A DNA stretch of 64,000 nt from Excoecaria cochinchinensis (GCA_947683425.1 CANTUQ010000036.1:62001-126000); one strand, 5' to 3'; numbered from the stretch's first letter, positions 33,794 to 46,663 are shown. The notes: a model not told the origin generated them from the sequence alone. Made by a program: numbers and translations.

Positions 33794-33880
33794 GACGACC
33801 ATTGTGAATGGCCATCCATACTATTGTTGTTTGTTTTCCCCACTAAGCGTTATTGCTTAGCACGGGTGTTTCATCCATGC
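33794..33880 (+). other. LTR stem-loop module (3' LTR of A)
   Basis: GACGACCATT/AATGGCCATC (33794-33816), CTAAGCG/TGCTTAG with a possible G-U pair (33843-33860), and GCACGG/CCATGC (33860-33880, one mismatch). The position, 390-476 bases before the LTR end, is the same as in the other copies. Confidence 0.58.
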
Positions 33881-34270
33881 AGGTGCGGATGGTGGTTAGC
33901 TTTTGTGAGAGTCACCGCAAGTCAAGCCAGCACAGAGGGAATTGATGTTAGGACTTAGCATTTATTTTGAGATTCTTTTTGTACTAAGTGAACTCTCATT
34001 GTATTTATTCTTTTGTTTCGCTTTCGCATTGTAATTTTGAAAGATGTAATTACTTTGCAATATCATAACAATTATGTAATGAATATTATTATTGCATCTA
34101 TAAATGAATGATCAGTTTGGTTTTGAAGTTTTAATTCAGATGTATTTCTGTATGTATATTATATATGGATGTATGATTATTGTATTGTTTTGCTTGGTGA
34201 CACCCTTGCTCATACGGGTTCTCACTCCATTACAGATAGGTTCTCCTACGTATGAGTAGGGGGTGTTACA

Positions 34271-34565
34271 ATATATATATATATATATATTATATGTGCT
34301 TATGTTTATAATTTTTTATAACTTGTATGTGAATAGTGGACAACTACTATGAGTGATTGTCTGAAATCAGATGTTTCCCACTAAGCTTTATGCTTAGCAT
34401 GGGTAAAAATAGTATGCATAATTATTTTATATGACCGTAGTTTTAAGTAGGAAATAGCTATAATATGTGCTATCAGGTCCTCTGTACACTGTTGTGTAAT
34501 GCTCCACTACAGGCAGCCCTATATTATATGACCGGTGTTATAGGTTTCCTATAGGGGGTGATACA
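34271..34565 (+). repeat. Remnant of the 5' LTR of element D
   Basis: Starts in a (AT)n run directly after LTR A and ends GGGGGTGATACA. It keeps the first two hairpins of the LTR module with changed but still pairing arms: GACAACTACT/AGTGATTGTC (34339-34361) and CTAAGC-TTTAT-GCTTAG (34381-34397). The upstream part of this LTR is missing, perhaps removed when A inserted or by deletion. Confidence 0.6.
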
Positions 34566-34570
34566 TTTGG

Positions 34571-34584
34571 TGGTATCAGAAAAT
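34571..34584 (+). other. Primer binding site of element D (decayed tRNA-iMet type)
   Basis: TGGTATCAGAAAAT shortly after the LTR end; the first ten bases match the initiator-Met site of element A, the rest has changed. Confidence 0.7.
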
Positions 34585-34686
34585 AGGTTTAGTGAATTTT
34601 AGCTAACTAGATGTCTAAAAATGAGTCTGTCTAGTGTTTGTGTTAGCTTAATGCAGATATCCTTGATTTTCTTATAGATAATAGAG

Positions 34687-35800
34687 ATGGACAACTCCCG
34701 TGAAGCTGTGGAAGAAATAGCTGAAAGTGTCAATCCTATGAATCAAGACCTGCCTATTTTTTACCTTTTATGTATGTAGGACTCGAAGTACCGCTACAGG
34801 CTGTGCCTACAATGGCTTTATTAAAGATTTCTCATGATATGGCATGGGTCCTTGAATGGCTTATCGCATTGAGAGCACCTATTGATATAAATAGAAGATA
34901 TGGCACAGAGGAGTTTACAAGGATGACTTTGGAAGAATCTAAAAAGGCTGAACACTAGTTAGAGAGGACACAAAGAGTCCTAGATGAGGTGAAATGTCCT
35001 ATGTGCACCATTTCTCTTTTGTAAGGTGTGGCTTATGATTAGTTAAAGCTAGTCTTGAGACACCAGCAGATTCCTAACCCATTGATATGGGATTTCTTTA
35101 TGCAAGAATTCCAAACGAAGTATGTTATTGATGCATATAGAGAGGCGAAATGGAAGCGGTTCCTACATCTTAGGCAACAGAATTTGATAGTGGTGGAATA
35201 TGAAAAAAGAATTTAGTCGACTAACCAGATATGCACCTAAGCCAGTTTTGAGTGAAGCATTTAATTATAGACAGTTTGAGGATGGGCTTAATGAATCCAT
35301 TAAGGACCATTTTGTAGCTATCACCTCCATGCAACAAGTTAGCTATTATCAGTTGATACAAACTGAAATTAAGGTAGTAAAGTCTAAAATAGCTAAGAGA
35401 GAAAGTGCTCAAAGAAGAAGCTCCTACAGGGTGGTTCCTCCTCAAGCAAAAGAGCTTGAGAATCCCAAAGTGCTCATCCAGCAAAGTTCGTTAGCAGTCC
35501 TGCCACTAGAGGTAAGCGATAGGGATAATCTATAGTGTCTAATACTAGCAGGGGCTTAGCAACAGGCTAGAGTGGAGATTTACCTAAATGCCCGCACTAT
35601 GCAAATAGCAACCGCGTACTTTCAGATGGTTGACTAGAGGGTGTTTTGGATATGGAAGCACCAACCACTTGTTAGTAAATTGTCCTCTAGAATAGAGATA
35701 GACTCGGACTTCACAAAGTAGTAGAGGAGCATCAAATGCACCACTCGCACCATGATGTAGGGGAAGAGGACGTGGTGGATCAGTTCAATCTCGATCAAAT
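34687..35800 (+). pseudogene. gag of element D, multiply broken
   Basis: From ATG at 34687 (MDNSREAVEEIAESVNPMNQ) the frame shifts near 34770 and again near 35200. Recognisable pieces parallel gag of A: MALLKISHDMAWVLEWLIAL, IWDFFMQEFQTKYVIDAYRE, FSRLTRYAPKPVLSEAFNY and QVSYYQLIQTEIKVVKSKI. A decayed CCHC knuckle (CFGYGSTNHLLVNC) is readable near 35645-35690. Stops occur throughout. The gag of E (minus strand) is the nearest relative in the window. Confidence 0.75.
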
Positions 35801-35904
35801 CCTAGTACAACTTCTGTGACAATGGAGAGACTAGTTGCTACTACAGCTCTAGCTCGGGCCTATGCTATGAAGGCACAAGAGGATTAAGATGCCTGAGAGG
35901 TTAT

Positions 35905-38900
35905 AACGGGTATGTTCTCTTTATTTGATACTGATATGCATGCTCTAATTGATCCAGGGCCTACACATTCGTACATTTGCATTGGGGGCTTATTTGGTAA
36001 AAGGCTACTTGTAGCTAAACTAGACTATGATATATGTGTAACTATTCCTTTGGGTCATAGTTTTGTATGAATGAGGTTTATAGAGATTGTTCAGTCACGA
36101 TACATAGTAAACAATTTAATGTTAACTTGATTAAGCTGCCTTTTCATGAATTTGACTTGATTCTGGGAATGGATTAATTGTCCAAGCACTGTGTTATAGT
36201 TGACTGTAATTTGAAAACAATTATGCTCAAGAGTCCTGACCAGTCTAAAATCGTGGTGCATGGCATCTGATCAGGTTCTTTAACCAATATGATCTCAGTT
36301 ATGCAAGGCAAACACTTTTTTAAAAGAGGATGTGAAGCTTTTCTTGCTTTAGTGCTCGATTCTAAACGGGATCAGGTGAAGTTACAAGATATACCTATCG
36401 TTAATGAATTTTTAGATGTATTTCCTGAAGAATTACCTAGTTTGCCACTTGAGAGAGAGGTTGAGCTATCCATTGAAATCTTACTTGGAACAACTCCTAT
36501 CTCGAAGGCACCATATCGGATTGCTCCATTTAAGTTAAAGAAGTTAAAGACCCAGTTACAGGAACTCATGGACAAGGGTTTTATTTGACCTAGTGTTTCT
36601 CCATGGGAAGCACTAGTCTTTTTTTTTTTTTAAGAAAAAGGATAGTACCCTATGGATGTGTATCGATTATCAATAGATAAATAAGGTTAGGGTGAAGAAC
36701 AAATATCCTTCGCCAAGGATTGAAGATCTCTTTGATTAGTTGAAAGGTGCCGGGGTATTTTCAAGGATTGATCTAAGATCGGGCTATTATTAGTTACGGG
36801 TTAGAGATGAAGATGCCCCAAAGACTACATTTAGGATCCGATACGTCCATTATGAGTTTTTGGTTATGTCGTTCGGGTTAACTAATGCACCTGCAACATT
36901 CATGGACTTGATGAATAGGGTGTTTCGACCCTACTTAGACTAGTTTGTTGTGGTGTTCATTGATGATATTCTGGTTTATTCAAAGAATGAATATCAGCAT
37001 ACACAACACCTGAAAATTTTACTGCAAATCCTGAGGGAAAAGTAGTTGTATGCAAAGCTAATCAAGTGTGATTTCTGGCTTAAGGAAGTATCCTTCCTAC
37101 GCCATATTTTTTCTTCAGAAGGCATCAGAGTTGACCCTACAAAGATAGAAGCTATTGTTAATTGGAAACTACCCCGGAATGTGACTGAAGTAAGGAGTTT
37201 CTTGGGATTAGCTACTTATTATAGGCATTTTGTGAAAGGATTTTCGTTATAGCTTCTCCACTTATAAGGCTACTTTAGAAAAGTACTAAATTTGAGTGGA
37301 CTGACCGATGCTAGACCAGCTTTGAACAGTTGAAAAAGATGCTCACTGAAGCTAAATTTTGACATAGCCAACTCGGGACAAGGAATATGCTATGTATAGT
37401 GATGCATCACAAAATGGTCTGGGATGTGTTATGATGAAGGATGGCAACGTAGTAGCATGTGCGTCAAGGTAGTTAAAGTCGCATGAATAGAATTATCCTA
37501 CGTATGATCTAGAACTGGCAGCAGTAGTATTTTCTTTGAAAATATGGCAATACTACCTATATGGTGAAAAGTGGAGGATATACACAAATCATAAGAGTCT
37601 CAAGTATTTTTTGACATAGAAAGAGCTCAACTTGAGATAGTGGCGATGGTTAGAATTGTTCAAAGATTATAACTACATAGTTGACTATCACCCGAGAAAA
37701 GCTAATGTGGTAGCTAATGCTCTAAGTAGAAAGATGGTTTCAGCACTGTCATTGTAATATAGTAAATGGAGATTTGCCTTCAATAGAGCTTTGATAGCCC
37801 AAGTAAAAGCCAAATCTAATTTGAGACAAATGATAGTCACTGCACAAAAGTATGATACTAATTTGCAACAAGATATCCAAATAGTCAAAGATGGAAAACA
37901 GACTCATGATTATTCAGTGAAAAAGGATGGGAGTATGTATTACCAGAATAGGTTATGTGTTCCGGCCAATAATGAGCTTAAGAAGAAATTGTTACATGAA
38001 GCTCATAATACTGTTCACCATGCATCCTGGGAGTAATAAGATGTACTAGGATCTGAAGCAATTTTGCCGGTGGCTTGGAATGAAGCAAGATGTGGTGGAT
38101 TATGTGTCTAACTGCCTACCATGTCAACAATTGAAAGTTGAGCATCAAGTTCCTTTTGGCTTGTTAAATCCCATTCCAATTCCACAGTGGAAATGGGACA
38201 ACATCCCATTTACAATGAAGAAGAATGATGTAGTATGGGTAATTGTTGATAGACTTACTAAGTCAGCCAATTTCATACCAGTTCGACCTGACTATTCTAT
38301 AGATAGGTTGGCTGAATTATATATGGCTGAAATTGTTCGGCTCCATGGGGTGCCACTATCCAATGTGTTTGACTGAGACCTATGATTTACATTGAGATTT
38401 TGGAAGAGTGCAAATAGCTTTAGGGGACTCGGTTTAGTTTCAGTATAGCTTTTCACCCACAGACAGATGGACAATTCGAGAGGGTGATACAAGTACTGGA
38501 AGACATGTTATGTGAATTTGTTTTAGAATTCTCTGGAAGATGGGATAACTACATTCCATTGATGGAATTTGCCTATAATAATAGTTGTTAGTCTAGTATC
38601 AGTATGGCACCATATGAAGCTTTATACGGATATACGGTAGGAAGTGCAGAACACCAGTATGTTGGATAGAACTAAATGAGAATAAAGTTATTAGGCTTGA
38701 TATAGTAAAAGATACTGACAAAAAGGTTCAAATCATTCAACAAAGGTTAAAAGCAGCTAGTGACCGATAGAAGTCATATGCCAATCTAAAGAGAAAAGAC
38801 ATTGAGTATGAAGTCGAGGATAAAGTATTCTGAAAAGTTTTGTCCTAGAAGAAAGTACTACGATTCGTGAAGAAAGCAAAGCTCAGTCTAAGGTTCATTA
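35905..38900 (+). pseudogene. pol of element D: protease, RT, RNase H and part of integrase, heavily decayed
   Basis: Protease: ALIDPGPTHSYICIGG (about 35943) with the catalytic Asp kept but the DSG form lost. RT: LDVFPEELPSLPLEREVELS, YRIAPFKLKKLKTQLQELMD, FGLTNAPATFMDLMNRVF, FIDDILVYSKN (about 36957) and RSFLGLATYYRHFVKGF. RNase H: AMYSDASQNGLGCVMM, LELAAVVFSLKIWQYYLYG, and YHPRKANVVANALSRK. Integrase: FVPTNNELKKKLLHEAH-like start, YVSNCLPCQQLKVEHQV, VIVDRLTKSANFIPVRPDYS and LHGVPLSNVFD. More than a dozen stops and frameshifts. It ends abruptly near 38900 in the post-core segment where inverted element E begins; no chromodomain or 3' LTR follows. Confidence 0.85.
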
Positions 38901-38904
38901 GTCC

Positions 38905-40338
38905 AAATTTTGCCCTAGATTGAGTTTCCCTTTCTCACCAAATCGAAACACTTTCCTTCCGGGTGAGACTTTTAAGAAAACTTTTTCCCCGACAACATAT
39001 TCCATGTCTTTCCTCTTCAAATTAGCATATGACTTCTGTCGATCACTTGCTACTTTTGACCTTTGTCGGATTATCTGAACCTTTTCTTTAGTGTCTGTCA
39101 CTATGTTTAGTCCAATGACCTTGTTCTCATTCAGTTTTGTCCAATAGATTAGAGTTCTGTACTTCTTGCCATACAAAGCTTCATACGATGCCATACCGAT
39201 ACTGAACTGATAATTGTTGTTATAAGCAAATTCCATTAGTGGAATGTACTTATCCCAACTTTCTGATAATTCCATTACATATTAACCTAGTATGTCTTCT
39301 AGTACTTGGATCATTCTCTCAGATTGCCTATCTGTTTGTAGGTGAAAAGTTTTACTAAAGTTGAGCCGAGTCCCGAAAGCTGTTTGCAAGCTCTTCTAGA
39401 ATCTCAACGTGAACAGTGGATCTCGATTAGATAAAATGGACAATGGCACCCCATGTAGCCAAACAATTTCAGTCATATACAATTCAGCCAACTAATCCAT
39501 GGAATAATTAGGTCAAACAAGTATGAAATGAGCTGACTTAGTAAGTCTGTCAACAATTACCCATACTACATCATGCTTCTTCTGTGTAAGTGGAAGTCCT
39601 ATCACAAAATCCATAGTGATATTATCCCATTTCCACTGTGGAATTTGAATAGGATTCAGCAAGCTAGGAGAAACTTGATGTTCAGCTTTCACTTGTTGAC
39701 AGTTAAACACTTGGACATGTGGTCCACCATATATCGCTTCATTCTAGGCCACTAGTAAAACTGCTTCAAATCCTGGTACACCTTGTCACCTCTAGGATGC
39801 ATGGTGAAATTTCAATTTAAATTCATCATTGGTCGGAACACATAACCTATTCTTGTAATACAAACTCCCATCCTCTTTCACTGAATAGTTAGTCTATTTT
39901 CCATCTTTGATTGTTTGCATAGCTTATTGCAACTTAACATCATCCTTTTTTGCACTGACTATCATCTGACTGAAATTAGGTCTTGCTTTTAGTCGAGTAA
40001 TTAATGCTCTATTAGAAGCAAACCTCCATCTACTATGCTATAATGACAGTGCTAAAATCGTCTTTCTACTTAGAGCACCTGCTACAACATTGGCTTTTCC
40101 CGTGTGGTAGTTAACTATGTAATCATAATTTTTGAACAATTCCAGTCATCGTCGTTGTCTCAAGTTAAGTTCTTTTTATATCAATAGATATTGGAGACTC
40201 TTATGATCGGTTTGTATCATACACTTTTTGCCATAGAAATAGTGTCTCCATATTTTCAAAGCAAACACTGCTGCTGCCAGTTCCAAATCATGTGTAGGGT
40301 AGTTTTGTTCGTATAGCTTTAACTGCCTAGAAGCATAT
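38905..40338 (-). pseudogene. pol of element E, 3' part: integrase and end of RNase H
   Basis: Minus strand. RNase H end: LELAAAVFALKIWRHYFYGK, MIQTDHKSLQYLLI (40176-40300) and the following LFK-YDYIVNYHTGKANVV-type segment near 40080-40150. Integrase: CQQVKAEHQVSPSLLNPIQI-like linker, MDFVIGLPLTQKKHDVVWVI, VDRLTKSAHF (39513-39660), then MEFAYNNNYQFSIGMASYEA and SYANLKRKDMEYVVGEKVFL (38898-39275). The frame ends at about 38905 at almost the same codon at which element D ends on the other strand. RNase H continues beyond LTR H at 46664. Confidence 0.85.
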
Positions 40339-40805
40339 TGTAGACACTGGGTCCTGAGGCAGTCTAGATCAGAGTTACCCGATGAGGAAGCTAACGTTGG
40401 TTTCGCATAAGTGATGTGTAACACCCCTTACCCGTACGTAGTAAACCATACTGTGATCCGATGGTTCACGACGACTGTCGAGGGCATTACCGCCACAATA
40501 TGCAAAATTAATAAACTTTTAAGCTGAAAACTGAGTTATGAAATTTCTTTCATTAACGAAAACACATTTATAGCTAACCATATATTCATTACACAAACAT
40601 ATTACAAAATATACTTTCTCGGAGTTTACTATAGATACATTAATTACATAACCAGTTACGCTTTTACAAAACTTATAATTCTAGAATTACGAATCTGACA
40701 TACATTCTTAAACCTAAACAAATCCTATCCTAAAATTTCTTCATAACCTTGCATTGGCCAGGACTGCTGCAGGAAGACTCTCGAACGATCCAATCAATAG
40801 TACCT

Positions 40806-40887
40806 ACATGGATTAAAGAAAATCCATGCTAAGCATAAAGCTTAGTGGGAAAAACATAAATATAGACGACCACTGGAAATGGCCGTC
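40806..40887 (-). other. LTR stem-loop module (LTR F)
   Basis: Minus strand: GACGGCCATT/AGTGGTCGTC (40865-40887), CTAAGC-TTTAT-GCTTAG (40829-40845), and GCATGGATT/AATCCATGT (40806-40829), a nine-pair stem whose bases differ from the GCACGG stem of LTR C but still pair. Confidence 0.65.
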
Positions 40888-41774
40888 ACAAAAGGCTCAG
40901 AGAAAAGCATAATAAAATAACAATCATATCAATTATAATAAATCAGATGCCCTCAAATAGACCATCAAGCGTATTTACTTACTTCAAAAATTGACATTAA
41001 AATGTCACTTACACATTATCACACTTTTCCACATCTTATACGTATTACTTTGTTCACAATTGTTTAGGTTACCAAAATTCATTTCATGTACCTTGTTTAT
41101 AACACAATCAAATATAGAAATCTCATAATATAAATTAAGACATGGAAGCACAATAGTCACACTATTTCATATGCTCACATACTGTATATCAGCTGTCACA
41201 ATACACATTATTTCGGAATCCTCATTTAACAATATTAAACCTGCTTAACCAAAACAGTGGATAACGAGTACGCATAGATACCCGAAGGTATTAACATTAT
41301 TCTCATAACACATAGATAATCGAGGGTATCAAAACAATCTTTTAATTTTGTTTCAAAACATTTTCGCGTAGATTCGGTACACAGGGATCACGAAGATCCA
41401 GTTGGGGGACCTGATCAGGGTCCAAATCATACACTAGCTGCAGCAACAGTAACTCTATTAGGCATGCCTAACTATCCATTTATTTGGCTTTAGCAAGTCA
41501 TGCATCAAGTAAGTCATGTTTTCCAAGTATAACACACAACTACACATACCATTTATATCAAGGAATCATAAATAAAACATATATAGCCTACTTGTATTCC
41601 AAGATATATAGCATGCAATACAATTCACAATAATTATTATTTGACTAGATTAAAATGCCATTTAATTTCATTTGCTAATTAATAATACATAGTATAAGAC
41701 TAAAGTACCCAAAACAAAGGAAAAAGGACTGAAAAAGACACATTTGAAATTTTTGCAAAATCGGGGACAGAACC

Positions 41775-41935
41775 AATTTACACGGCGGTATGGCCAAAGC
41801 CTTACCCCCATGTAACAGGCACACAACGGTATGGTTTTTCCCTTACTGCTGTGTAACCCGATAGACTAATGTTCCAAAATGCAATCACACGGGGGTAAGG
41901 AAGTCCTTATTGCCGTGTGACTCGTCAGAAAACCA
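41775..41935 (-). repeat. CG-rich palindrome cluster in LTR F
   Basis: Several TTACACGGCGGTA / TTACCCCCATGTAA / TTACTGCTGTGTAA inverted copies, about 1.36-1.52 kb from the LTR 3' end. A second small cluster of GGTCACGGTGGTAA copies lies at 42838-42950. Its relative G has a different palindrome. Confidence 0.75.
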
Positions 41936-44900
41936 GAATACAACCATCTTCCACTTCAACAACCTTTATACAACTCACATTAATCTTTCATAGTAAAGTA
42001 CCTAATTCAATCCTCAACTCGAAATTTTATTACTGATTTAAGCAAATAGTTACCTCTTTAATTCAAGATTCCCTAAAACTAGAAATTCTATTAAATCTTA
42101 TACCATACTCTTGCGGTAACTCAATTGTACATAACCTATCCATTTTAACATAAAGAAATCAATAGTCACAGCAATTAAAGCAAGAACACACCCTATAACA
42201 TATTAATAAACACACACAAACTCACCTGATGTCTCCACTATTGGTCTTCATATAAATAAGAAGTCATAAGTTCAATACATTAAATCACGTGTATTATTAT
42301 CATATATATATATTTCTATATCCATATGAGCCAATTAAATATTTGCATAACATCTATGTTTTAATAATACTTAAATCAATTCACACATTCATAGAACGCC
42401 ACGTCATATTCTCATACATCTTTCTCGTTCATAAAATGACCATATCTTCCTCATGTAAAATCTAACGTTATTGTACAACTACTTATAATTCATATCCTCA
42501 TTAACAAACTCATTCCAATTGCTATATTTTTCCTGTATATACTTAATTTCAATTTATTGTTACACATACCTATTCATACTACACATACCTATATAGATTA
42601 AGGTGTCAAACTCCCTAAACGTTATTAAATTTAACCCCATTCAATTCTATACCATTACACATTATCGCGGTATTAAGTTACCATTAATCTTAATTCTACT
42701 CATGCATATATCCCAAGGGATAACTATTTTTATACTCATTTAATAACCCTAAACATGCATCAGATAGATCCTAGAAAGTTTCGGTGTAATACATGTTCAA
42801 TTCGGGAAGAAAAACACATAAAATGGTCAAAATCGAAGGGGTCACGGTGGTAATGACTTTGTTGTGACCATGAGATTCAAAACTAAGCATTTTGCCTTCT
42901 CTGGGTATTGGTCACGGTGGTAACCATTTTGGTTGTCACCGTGACATACCCAAAAATAACAAAATAGAAGCAAAAAGTCAGGACTGCTTTCCATTTCAAA
43001 TTTCAACCGCTTAAACAGACCTCTAAACCTCATTTTTAGGCAAATTGTCCTTCTTAACAAGTGATCTTTAGGATGTTAAATTTGAAATGGGACAAATTTC
43101 AGGTCAATGGGACATCTATAACTCCAGATATAAGTTAAACAATATATATTATTCTAGTAACCCAACCCAAACAGAGACACTTCGGTTTTGTTCATTTTTG
43201 AAGGTGTTAGAGCTAGAATTGGTTTCCGGTCCTTCTTAAACAATTTTAGATACAAGTCTTAGATTTCTAATGGCACTAGTTTCATATCATTTAGAGTTCT
43301 AAAACTCCAGATACAGCCTAATAATCAAGGAGGGGTCACGTGTAACCTAACACAGTTCTCACCAAAATCCTATTCACATGCACTTCTATCAAATTAAAAC
43401 CAACACTCACTACCATCATCAAAGATCATCATCAACACATTCAAATTACTTAATTAACACATAAATACACTCAAAATCATACATAAATAAAGAGTTTCCA
43501 AACCTCTTTTCCTTTGCTCTTTAATTGCTCCAATGACTATACAACCTCCTTTTTCTTTCATACTCCTTCTTAAGCTTCTCATTTTTCCTCCAAATAAATC
43601 AAAAAAAATTCATAAATCCACTTAAAGTTACTCACACCTCTATTTATGTTTAAAGAGAAGAAGAAGGGAAGAAGAAAAAGACTCAACCACTTACCTTTCT
43701 CAACCAAAACTTGCATCCAATTACTTGATATTTAGAAAATCCACCTTTGGTCCCCAATTGTAGATTTGGCGTGAGAAAGGAAGAGAAGAGGTTGCCCCTC
43801 TCTTTTCCCCTTACTCACCCGGCCAACAATGGCCTAAAATGAAGTCAAAATAGTTTAATTAAGGCCATTAATTCAATCCTTATCCCAAGTGCCACATGTC
43901 ACCACTTCATTGGTCCTTTAAAGATATTTTTATGTATTAAGCTTATCTTCTAATTTTTGAATTTTTCTTCCTTTCTCTCTAATTGGAATTCAACTCTTTT
44001 ATTACATACATTGACCCACATAATTTAATTAATTCATTCAATTTAATCCATAATTATAAAATGACCAAAATACCCTTATCTTTTACAAATAAAACCCAGT
44101 CACGTCATTTACTGCAATTAATCATTTCCATCATCCCATTACATATTTTGATTACCAAAATAATTATTTTAATGTCGTTTAAGATATAACGACATAATTG
44201 TCCAATTTGCCGACACTTGCCGAAACTTTTGAATTAATGACAGTTGTGTCCTTTATGACCCTTCCGTCCCTAAATCAAGCACATTTGGTTACCAATTCAC
44301 CCTAAACTTATCCTAATCCAATTAGGGTGTATTGAGGGTGTTACATGATGAAAGTTGTGGGTGTTCATTCTCCAGTTTTATGAGGATCGGAAGTTTTCTG
44401 GGTGAACGGGAGATTTCGGAGACTCAAAACCTTGAAAATTGGAATTTTGGTCGACAGACGGGTAGCCCGTCTGTGGTGGTACAGCCTGTCAGTCGTGTAA
44501 TGGGCCTGCCTCTCGTATCGAGTGCCGGCTGTCGCTCGGGGGGCTGCCCATCGCTCGCTTGAGTGGTGCCCGTCGCTCGGTTGAGCGACGCCTCGTGAAT
44601 GCCTGTTGTGCCACGTATAAGGCCTATCGGTCAAATAACCGCTGTTACCCTTTCCACCGATGGTCGTCGGTCATCCACCGACACCTATCGGTCGGTGATT
44701 TGGCAGTTTAAACCGTTGGATTTTGGTGAGATTTAGGGGGATTTACAAAATATTCCAAATATCTTTTAAAATCTCTGATTTGAAAAATCCTCTTCAAATC
44801 GAAATTTAAAATTTAAATTTATTTGAAATTTCTTCCTAAGTCTATAAATAGGGGAAGGGAATTAAGTTTTTGGGGTTGGAAAATTTGCTGAAAAATTCTT

Positions 44901-46663
44901 GATTAGAAAACTTTTAATTAGAAAACTAAAGCTTAGCAATTTTCCACAGAGATTTTATTTTCGACTTCTACAAAAATGAATTTTCTTTCAAAATTTATGA
45001 TTCATTTTGTTCTCGAATTACACTAATCCAAGGAAATGAGATCCATTCATTTTCGTTAATCTAGCTAATTCAGATATTCATCGCTGTTAAAATTCCAAGA
45101 AAGAGAAAATAATTTCCTTCTCTTGGTTTATTTTTCAAAGTAAGATTTTTGCAACCAAAAATCTCTCCAGATCGCGTGATCACAATCCGATCCTTGTAGA
45201 ACTCGAGGAGTCAAAATCTTGCAACGTTCACCTTCACGAGGTAAAAATCCGAGGGTAAACATTCTCGCTCTATTATTTTGAATTTAATTATTTTTAGTAA
45301 TTTCTTGCATAAAAATTCATTTTTATTCAAATTAAAAAAAAAAAAAGAAAACCTTGATTTTGTGTTTTTTTTCGGGAACAGAGGTGACCGACAAGCCTAA
45401 AGACCACCAATGGCCATCGCTCTAGCGAGCGACAGGCCGTCAAGGGTTGCACTTACACCCGCCGGTCATGCGCCTTAGGCCGTCCCTGGGCCTTCTTTCC
45501 CCCTTTTGTTCCTTTTCCGTTCCTCTTTGTTTTTTTAAACGTTTTTCATGCAATTTCTTCTTTTTTTTCTATTAATTTAATTTCTTGCTTTATTCTACTC
45601 TTAATTATTTACATTAACACGTTCTTTTTATTTTTGTGAGTTTTTTTTTTTATTTTTGACTTGTTTGGTGAATTTGGAGCCATTTTGATGTAGAAGCCAC
45701 TGCAAAGACCCAAGGGTCTCCTCCCAGGTTTACTTTCTAGACTTTATCCCTTTTTTTTTTTTAATTTATATCATTATTGTGAATAATTTTCTTCTTCTAT
45801 TATCCTGCTAATGTAAAAATGGTTAAATATTCTTTTTATCAATCAAATTGGGATTTTCTATAAATTGAGGACCAATGTCCTCTAATAAATAAAATTCGAT
45901 GCCTCAAAATCATTTTGCAATAAATATGCATACGAGGACCAATGTCCTCACTCCTAATATATATCTTGATTTATGTATGAATCGCTTGCAATTTATAATG
46001 GGGGTTGTATTCTGCCCCTAGTTTTGTTGTAATTTATTTTTGCGCACTTTATTTTAATTATGCTTTATTTATTGCTTCCCTTGGATGGATAATTTGCACT
46101 TTAATTTAACTGTATTAAATTGAATGAGAAATGGGGCGAAACGATAAATTCAAAACTTAACTATAAACTTAGCTAAGGTATGAATAAATGGGAAGTCCCG
46201 AACCTTCTCTGGTCTTTGGGCTCAGCGAGGCGAGAGGGCCATCTCAATGTTCTGTTGGGATGGGGCCTCCAAGACACCTCTTATGTCCCATAAAAGGCTT
46301 AAAATTGCACAGTCCTAGGTGCCACGAGGCAAGAGGGCCATCCTAATGTTCAGTTAGGGTGGATGCCTCCGAGACACCTCTGGTTTGCCTAAGCGTGAGG
46401 CTAGAGGACCATCCTATCATTAGGGTGGAAGCCTCCAAGACACCTTCGACTTGCCTATAATGGACATAGCAGTGCTGTCTTAGGCTCATTGAAGCTAGAC
46501 GAACTTTCCCAATGTTCTATTGGGTGGCGAATCCATAAAACCTCCTTGTTGCCAAAAATAGATGCCCTTGCAATTTCACCTGGAAGTTTCATGAACCTCT
46601 TCCCGAAAGCCCTAAAGGTGGGCAGTTCGGGGCGCCCCGGGGTTCAGCGCGTGTCACACATGT

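Larger units (their letters stand above)
11396..34270 (+). mobile_element. Chromovirus-type Ty3/gypsy retrotransposon A, decayed, carrying nested elements
   Basis: Order: truncated 5' LTR (11396-13333), PBS, gag, protease, RT, [element B 16123-29818], RNase H, integrase, chromodomain-like C-terminus, 3' LTR (31749-34270). The RT-RNaseH-INT order defines Ty3/gypsy, and the tRNA-iMet-type PBS with a chromodomain-like tail fits the plant chromoviruses (Tekay/Del-like). Removing B joins the RT and RNase H regions at a CTTAC duplication. All reading frames carry stops. No target duplication of A itself can be shown because its left end is lost. Confidence 0.88.
31749..34270 (+). repeat. 3' LTR of element A
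   Basis: 2522 bases from TATCACACCCCG (expected TGTCACACCCC, one G-to-A change) to GGGGGTGTTACA. Preceded by the purine-rich AGTAGGGAAGAGT tract. Contains, in order, GTAAGT at 32169 with acceptor at 32279, palindromes at 32740-33160, GGCATGCCTAATAGAGTCT at 33357, and the stem-loop module at 33794-33880. Followed directly by a TA repeat and the remnant of LTR D. Confidence 0.9.
40417..44345 (-). repeat. Solo LTR F, chromovirus type, reverse orientation
   Basis: 3929 bases from TGTAACACCCCTTACCCG to GGGTGTTACA, flanked by perfect TGATG copies (40412-40416, 44346-44350). It is the same family as LTR G in opposite orientation: both share the end block around GTAAACCATAC and GGTTCACGA. On the minus strand it carries the stem-loop module, GGCATGCCTAATAGAG at 41461-41476 and CG-rich palindromes at 41775-41935 and 42838-42950. 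It is inserted inside LTR H. Confidence 0.93.
40339..46658 (+). repeat. Solo LTR H (Tat/Ogre type, related to B), split by solo LTR F
   Basis: Starts TGTAGACACTGGGTCCTGAG and ends GCGCGTGTCACA; flanked by CATAT (40334-40338) and CATGT (46659-46663), a 5-bp duplication with one change. Excluding F it is about 2.4 kb. It is homologous to the LTRs of B read in the opposite orientation (for example the border phrase around GATCAGAGTTACCC and the CACCTCT gene-like blocks near 46240-46450). It contains GACGGGTAGCCCGTC-like CG-rich palindromes (44450-44700, 45385-45490). No internal region, hence solo. Confidence 0.85.

Noticed and set aside
38905..38930. D/E junction as a perfect palindrome from a recent fold-back
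   Set aside because: The arms differ at many bases immediately beside the junction, so it is not a fresh inverted duplication.
44332..44634. ORFs on both strands across the left end of the H remainder
   Set aside because: They run across the LTR F/H junction and CG-rich repeats; not genes.
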